The notes beneath the pieces are model-generated. The model worked only from the letters and a program-made list of their open reading frames with translations, did no database searches and was not told the DNA's origin. This document shows, piece by piece, positions 60,384 through 64,000 of a stretch of 64,000 nucleotides of DNA (its first letter is position 1; each line of letters opens with the position of its first letter). Source of the DNA: DASZIT01 sp963770635 (GTDB taxonomy: Bacteria > Actinomycetota > Acidimicrobiia > Acidimicrobiales > RAAP-2). Position numbers and translations under genes: made by a program. The stretch lies in assembly GCA_963770635.1 (NCBI GenBank), contig CAVYQI010000007.1, positions 337,802 through 401,801 of the forward strand, written 5' to 3'.

Positions 60384-61498
60384 TGGAGGGCCTCCCGTTT
60401 CGGGAGGCGGCGGACTCCCACACTGAGACGTGACGGCCGGCGATGGTCGACCATTTCAGTTCCCCGGCCCGGTGGCGCCCCGCGCGTTGCAGGCGGGAAC
60501 GCACCGTCGTGTCGGTGGCCACGGTCAGCAGACCCCAGGCGATGGACTCGGTGTCCTGCGGATCGACTTCGAAGGCGGCTCCGGCGGTGCTCGGAAGCGG
60601 ACTGGCCACCACCGGGGTGCCGAACACCATCGCCTCCACCGGGGGAAGCCCGAACCCTTCGATCAGCGGCACGTAGGCCAGCAGCTCCGTCATTGCATAC
60701 AGCGCGGACAGCTCCCCGGGAGTAACCATCCCGGCGAGCACCACTCCCCGGCCCGGACCGGACTTGTTCGCCCCAACCACTGGGTCCGACCACGACGAGC
60801 GGCCACGGCTCGGGAAGGGACCCACGGACCCGCTGGTAGGCCTCGGTGAGTCGGTGCAGGTTCTTTCGGGGCTCCAGGGTGCCGACGCTCAGGAGGAAGG
60901 GCCCGTGCACCCCGATCCGCTGCAACAGCGAGGCTCCCGCCTCCAGATCCGGTGGAGGAAGATGGTCGCACCCCATCGGGATCACAGTGATGGCACCGGG
61001 GTCGGCTCCCGCCGCGGCCAGGTCGGAGCACACCGGGTCGGAGGTGACAATGAATTGGCCCGCCCGGTGCAGGGCCCTCTGGAGGGCGGCTTCATGCCAG
61101 GCCCGTCCGCGGGGTGGGTAGGCGTCGGGAAGCCGGCGCCACAACAGGTCGTGGATGGTGGAGACCAATGCCGCCCTTCCGGGCTCGAGAGTGGCCAACG
61201 ACACCGCGTGAACCACATCGAATCCGTTCGGGGCCCGCAGCAGGCCTCGATCCCACGCCCGGGTCAAGAGCGGGCCGGGAAGCACCGAGTTGTGCACCGG
61301 GTAGCCCACCCCGGCCAGGGGGTCTCCCTGATCCGGCTGATGATGCCCGGGGCGGCTGGCCAACAGCTCGACGTCGGGGGTGTCCGCCGGGTCCATTTCG
61401 CCGAGCCCCTGCAGGAGGCCACGGGCGTAGGTGCCGATCCCGCCGGGGGTGGACCGCCGGAGCTGCTCCACCACCATCAGGACCCGGGTCCGGGTCAT
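60376..61498 (-). pseudogene. GT4 family glycosyltransferase, one frameshift
   Basis: The N-terminal two thirds (MTRTRVLMVVEQLRRSTPGG to VVVGPSGWGE, with STIHDLLWRRLPDAYPP and LLSVGTLEPRKNLHRLTEAY) read in one frame. The rest (GVVLAGMVTPGELSALYAMT, LAYVPLIEGFGLPPVEAMVF, VASPLPSTAGAAFEVDP) reads in another, joined near 60,745-60,775. Both halves are good GT4 sequence and together give a full-length enzyme. The ATG overlaps the upstream GT stop (ATGA) and the end overlaps the downstream GT start. A single-base indel in a G-rich run is likely, either true or technical. Confidence 0.86.
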
Positions 61499-62688
61499 GG
61501 CCGGCCACCGGCAGTCCCCCGCGCCGCCCAGGCGTCCCGGTACAACCGGTCGAGCCCCTCGGCGCACTTCGACCAGGTGAAGTCCGCGGCCCGCCGATGG
61601 CCCCGGGCGATGAGCCCATCGATCTCCGGCCCGCCGTCGAGCACGTGGATGAGGGCCTCCGCCAGTTCCTCGGGTTTGCCTCCGTCGACCAACTGCGCGC
61701 CCTCCCCGACCACCTCGGGAACGGCACCCACCGCGGTGGCCACCACCGGGACGCCGGCAGCCATGGCTTGCAATGGCGGGAACCCGAAGCCTTCGTACAC
61801 CGACGGGTAGGCCAATACCGAAGCCCGGCGCAGGGTCACCTCCAGCCCGCCGTCATCGAGGTAGCCGGGGCGCAGGATCCGGTACCGGGCCGCCGAGGTG
61901 CGGATGGCGTCGGCCAGCCGGTCGGCACCCCACCCGTCGGCCCCGACGATGACCAGCGCCACCTCCGGATGGGCGCGGCTCACCGAGTCGAACGCCTCGA
62001 CCAGGGTCGGGTAGTCCTTTCGGGGCTCCACCGTCCCGATGGCCAGCACGTACCTCGACGTCCCGTCGGGCAGGGCGAAGGGCAGGGTATCGCCGGCGCC
62101 TCCGGCCAGCGCCGGGATGCCGTGGTGAACGGCACGGACATGACCGGGATCGATCCCGAATGCCTCGGCCGCCTCCGCCGCCACGAACTCGGACGGGGTA
62201 TGCACCCACGCTCCGCGTTCGACCGCCCTCCGGATCAAGGCCGGGTACTCCAGGGTGGGCCGGTCGCACAGCTCGGGGAACCGGATGACGGTGAGATCGT
62301 GGACGGTCAGGACCTGCGCCGCATGCTTGGTCGGAGGAACTACGAAGTTGGTCCCGTGCACCACCTGGCGCGATCCGATGAACCATTCGATCGGCGGGAT
62401 ACGGGTATGGGTCCAGGCGACTTGGAGGGGGCGGGCAAACATGGTGCGCTGTCGGCTCGAGACATTGGGCGGGACGAGACCGGGAATCTCTTGGCGCCGT
62501 CGCCAACTTATGGCGAATGCCGAGACATCGAGGTCGGCGCGGTCGGCCAACCCACCCAGCGCACCTGCGCAGAAGGCCCCGACCCCGGTCGGACGCCCGA
62601 GAAGGGGCGTGGCGTCGAGTGCAACCGACAGCCGACCCGGGTCGGCAGTCGCAGTTCGTTCCGGCGGCACCAGGGGAGCCTTGCACAT
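61495..62688 (-). CDS. GT4 family glycosyltransferase (intact copy)
   Basis: This is the first gene of the operon. It has LSVALDATPLLGRPTGVGAF (GT-B donor-independent start), QVLTVHDLTVIRFPELCDRP, WVHTPSEFVAAEAAEAFGID, the donor-binding VLAIGTVEPRKDYPTLVEAF and YPSVYEGFGFPPLQAMAAGV. The likely product is a polysaccharide or glycolipid glycosyltransferase. Start used is ATG 62688; the frame runs to 62829 but that part is not conserved. The final 576 bases (61519-62094) are almost the same as a degraded copy at 63425-63998. Confidence 0.88.
   Translation of the reverse strand: MCKAPLVPPERTATADPGRLSVALDATPLLGRPTGVGAFCAGALGGLADRADLDVSAFAISWRRRQEIPGLVPPNVSSRQRTMFARPLQVAWTHTRIPPIEWFIGSRQVVHGTNFVVPPTKHAAQVLTVHDLTVIRFPELCDRPTLEYPALIRRAVERGAWVHTPSEFVAAEAAEAFGIDPGHVRAVHHGIPALAGGAGDTLPFALPDGTSRYVLAIGTVEPRKDYPTLVEAFDSVSRAHPEVALVIVGADGWGADRLADAIRTSAARYRILRPGYLDDGGLEVTLRRASVLAYPSVYEGFGFPPLQAMAAGVPVVATAVGAVPEVVGEGAQLVDGGKPEELAEALIHVLDGGPEIDGLIARGHRRAADFTWSKCAEGLDRLYRDAWAARGTAGGRP
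61519..62094. repeat. Near-identical direct repeat, copy 1 (intact gene)
   Basis: The 576-bp 3' part of the glycosyltransferase gene is repeated at 63425-63998 with few substitutions and some one- or two-base indels. Confidence 0.9.
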
Positions 62689-62867
62689 CCGACATCGGCA
62701 ACAGACCGGTGCAACGGCCATCGGGAGCCAGCCGGGAGCGATGACTCCCAGGTCAGAGAGGGTCCCGCCGGCCGAGGGCACCCCGGTCGGCTCCGGCCCG
62801 GCCCCGCCGTCTCGCCGCGGTTGCGGCATCTGGACTTCTGTGTTGGGTGACGACGAGACTGGTTGGC

Positions 62868-63413
62868 ATGGCCACGGAACGCCCGGAATCCACCCCCGAC
62901 TTCGTCTCTCTCTGGAAAGAGGCCGTGGAGCGAGGCGACGCGGCAGCCGCCACCGATTGCCTCTCGGAAGACGTCGAGCTGATCTCGCCGCTCACCGCGC
63001 AGTTCCGGTTCTATGGCCACGCCCAGCTGAACGACGTCATGGTCGCGGCGTTCGAGGTCATCTCCGACATCCGCTACCACACCGACGTGGGTGACACCGA
63101 TACTCGGGCCCTGTTCTACAACGGCCGGGTCGGTGAAATCGACGTCGAGGAGGCCCAGTTGCTCCGGCTCGATCCCGATGGGCGCATCCGGGAGATCACC
63201 CTCTTCGGCCGCCCGCTCCCTGCACTCACCGCGGTGATGGCCGGGATGGGCCCCCGCCTGCTCCGTCGACAGGGAAAAGCCAACCTCGCTCCGGTGGTCA
63301 CGGCGGCGATCGCGCCACTCGCCTTCCTCACCAAGCTCGGGGAACGCCGACTGGTGCCCCTCGGCGACCCGAACCGCATCCGCCATCATTCCGTCGACCA
63401 ATCAGCCAGCTGA
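62868..63413 (+). CDS. SnoaL/NTF2-like protein
   Basis: The 181-residue protein has the cone-shaped NTF2-like pattern: DFVSLWKEAVERGDAAAATD, LSEDVELISPLTAQFRFYGH, VMVAAFEVISDIRYHTDVGD and FYNGRVGEIDVEEAQLLRLD, GRIREITLFGRPL. Such proteins can be cyclases, isomerases, or simple ligand-binding units; catalytic residues cannot be fixed. The frame opens with a GTG at 62847; I chose ATG 62868. A basic tail of about 60 residues follows the domain. It lies between the two copies of the glycosyltransferase repeat and is on the opposite strand. Confidence 0.72.
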   Translation: MATERPESTPDFVSLWKEAVERGDAAAATDCLSEDVELISPLTAQFRFYGHAQLNDVMVAAFEVISDIRYHTDVGDTDTRALFYNGRVGEIDVEEAQLLRLDPDGRIREITLFGRPLPALTAVMAGMGPRLLRRQGKANLAPVVTAAIAPLAFLTKLGERRLVPLGDPNRIRHHSVDQSAS

Positions 63414-63418
63414 GCGGT

Positions 63419-64000
63419 TCATCGCCGCGCCGCCCAGGCGTCCCGGTACAACCGGTCGAGCCCCTCGGCGCACTTCGACCAGGTGAAGTCCGCGGCCCGC
63501 CGATGGCCCCGGGCGATGAGCCCATCGATCTCCGGCCCGCCGTCGAGCACGTGGACGAGGGCCTTCGCCAGTTCCTCGGGCTTGCCTCCGTCGACCAACT
63601 GCGCGCCCTTCTCCCGACCACCTCGGGAACGGCACCCACCGCGGTGGCTACCACCGGGACGCCGGCAGCCATGGCTTGCAATGGCGGGAACCCGAAGCCT
63701 TCGTACACCGACGGGTAGGCCGATACCGAAGCCCGGCGCAGGGTCACCTCCAGCCCGCCGTCATCGAGGTAGCCGGGGCGCAGGATCCGGTACCGGGCCG
63801 CCGAGGTGCGGATGGCGTCGGCCAGCCGGTCGGCACCCCACCCGTCGGCCCCGACGATGACCAGCGCCACCTCCGGATGGGCGCGGTCACCGAGTCGAAC
63901 GCCTCATCCAGGGTCGGGTAGTCCTTCGGGGCTCCACCGTCCCGATGGCCAGCACGTACCTCGACGTCCCGTCGGGCAGGGCGAAGGGCAGGGTATCGAG
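63419..64000 (-). pseudogene. Degraded second copy of the GT4 glycosyltransferase
   Basis: The C-terminal part of the enzyme is present (SVYEGFGFPPLQAMAAGVPV; LYRD AWAARR then stop at 63419) but broken. A two-base insertion near 63,607-63,612 (the intact copy reads GCGCCCTCCCCGACC) and single-base losses near 63,892 and 63,929 put the pieces in different frames. The copy runs to the window edge, so its 5' end is not seen. It either is a true pseudogene left by tandem duplication or an assembly artefact. Confidence 0.85.
63425..63998. repeat. Near-identical direct repeat, copy 2 (degraded)
   Basis: This is the partner of 61519-62094, about 1.3 kb away, in the same orientation. Homology appears to stop or change within the last bases of the window. 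Confidence 0.85.

Overview
This 64 kb window is high-GC bacterial chromosome, almost certainly an actinobacterium and most likely from the class Acidimicrobiia (inference). Evidence: mycobacterial/streptomycete-type gene pairs (hpf-secA-prfB-ftsE-ftsX; phosphomannomutase-Trm112-SIS isomerase; DUF5719 beside a giant GT2 membrane glycosyltransferase), DUF3039 and SCO6745 families, an actinobacterial biotin synthase auxiliary protein next to bioB, and a secreted protein with six repeats of the GYWLIGSDGGVFAFG type common in Acidimicrobiia. No rRNA operon, CRISPR array or complete prophage is visible. One degraded IS110-type transposase is the only clear mobile remnant.

Layout. 1-4,530: end of ahcY, GrpB protein, fructosamine-kinase-like protein, an acyl-CoA dehydrogenase broken by two frameshifts, then bioB-bsaP. 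4,600-15,050: small conserved proteins, a lipoprotein, maf-dusB, an ABC-F ATPase, a TMEM175-like channel, a methyltransferase, an SPFH-NfeD pair, DUF2505 and SCO6745 proteins. 15,050-19,640: a 1,230-residue surface protein and its flanks. 19,640-23,520: bioA-bioF-bioD, divergent from an archaeal-type riboflavin synthase. 23,530-28,560: divergent acyl-CoA dehydrogenase and acyl-CoA ligase, an ABC1 kinase-like protein and a sulfotransferase. 28,580-34,050: a MarR regulator divergent from a methyltransferase with a palindromic operator between them, a sugar nucleotidyltransferase, the IS110 remnant, a serine hydrolase and a secreted lipase. 34,055-44,820: ftsX/ftsE/prfB/secA/hpf, mannose metabolism genes and a frameshifted desaturase. 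44,990-55,900: three large envelope proteins, a CPBP protease and ftsH. 56,320-64,000: a small helical protein with a clear promoter, a PadR regulator with a palindromic operator, and a GDP-sugar/glycosyltransferase operon (rmd plus three GT4 enzymes) followed by a degraded second copy of one glycosyltransferase.

How it fits together. The mannose-6-phosphate/mannose-1-phosphate genes, the GDP-deoxyhexose reductase, the RmlA-like enzyme, the GT4 cluster, the GT2 giant and the PTPS-related membrane protein point to a genome that builds complex envelope glycans. Biotin synthesis is split into bioB-bsaP and bioADF about 16 kb apart.

Two window-wide patterns stand out. First, at least a dozen genes have a TANNNT -10 box only 5-9 nt before the start codon and no Shine-Dalgarno sequence, so leaderless transcription looks routine. 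Second, several well-conserved genes are interrupted by one- or two-base indels, which suggests either real pseudogenes or, more simply, consensus errors in the assembly.
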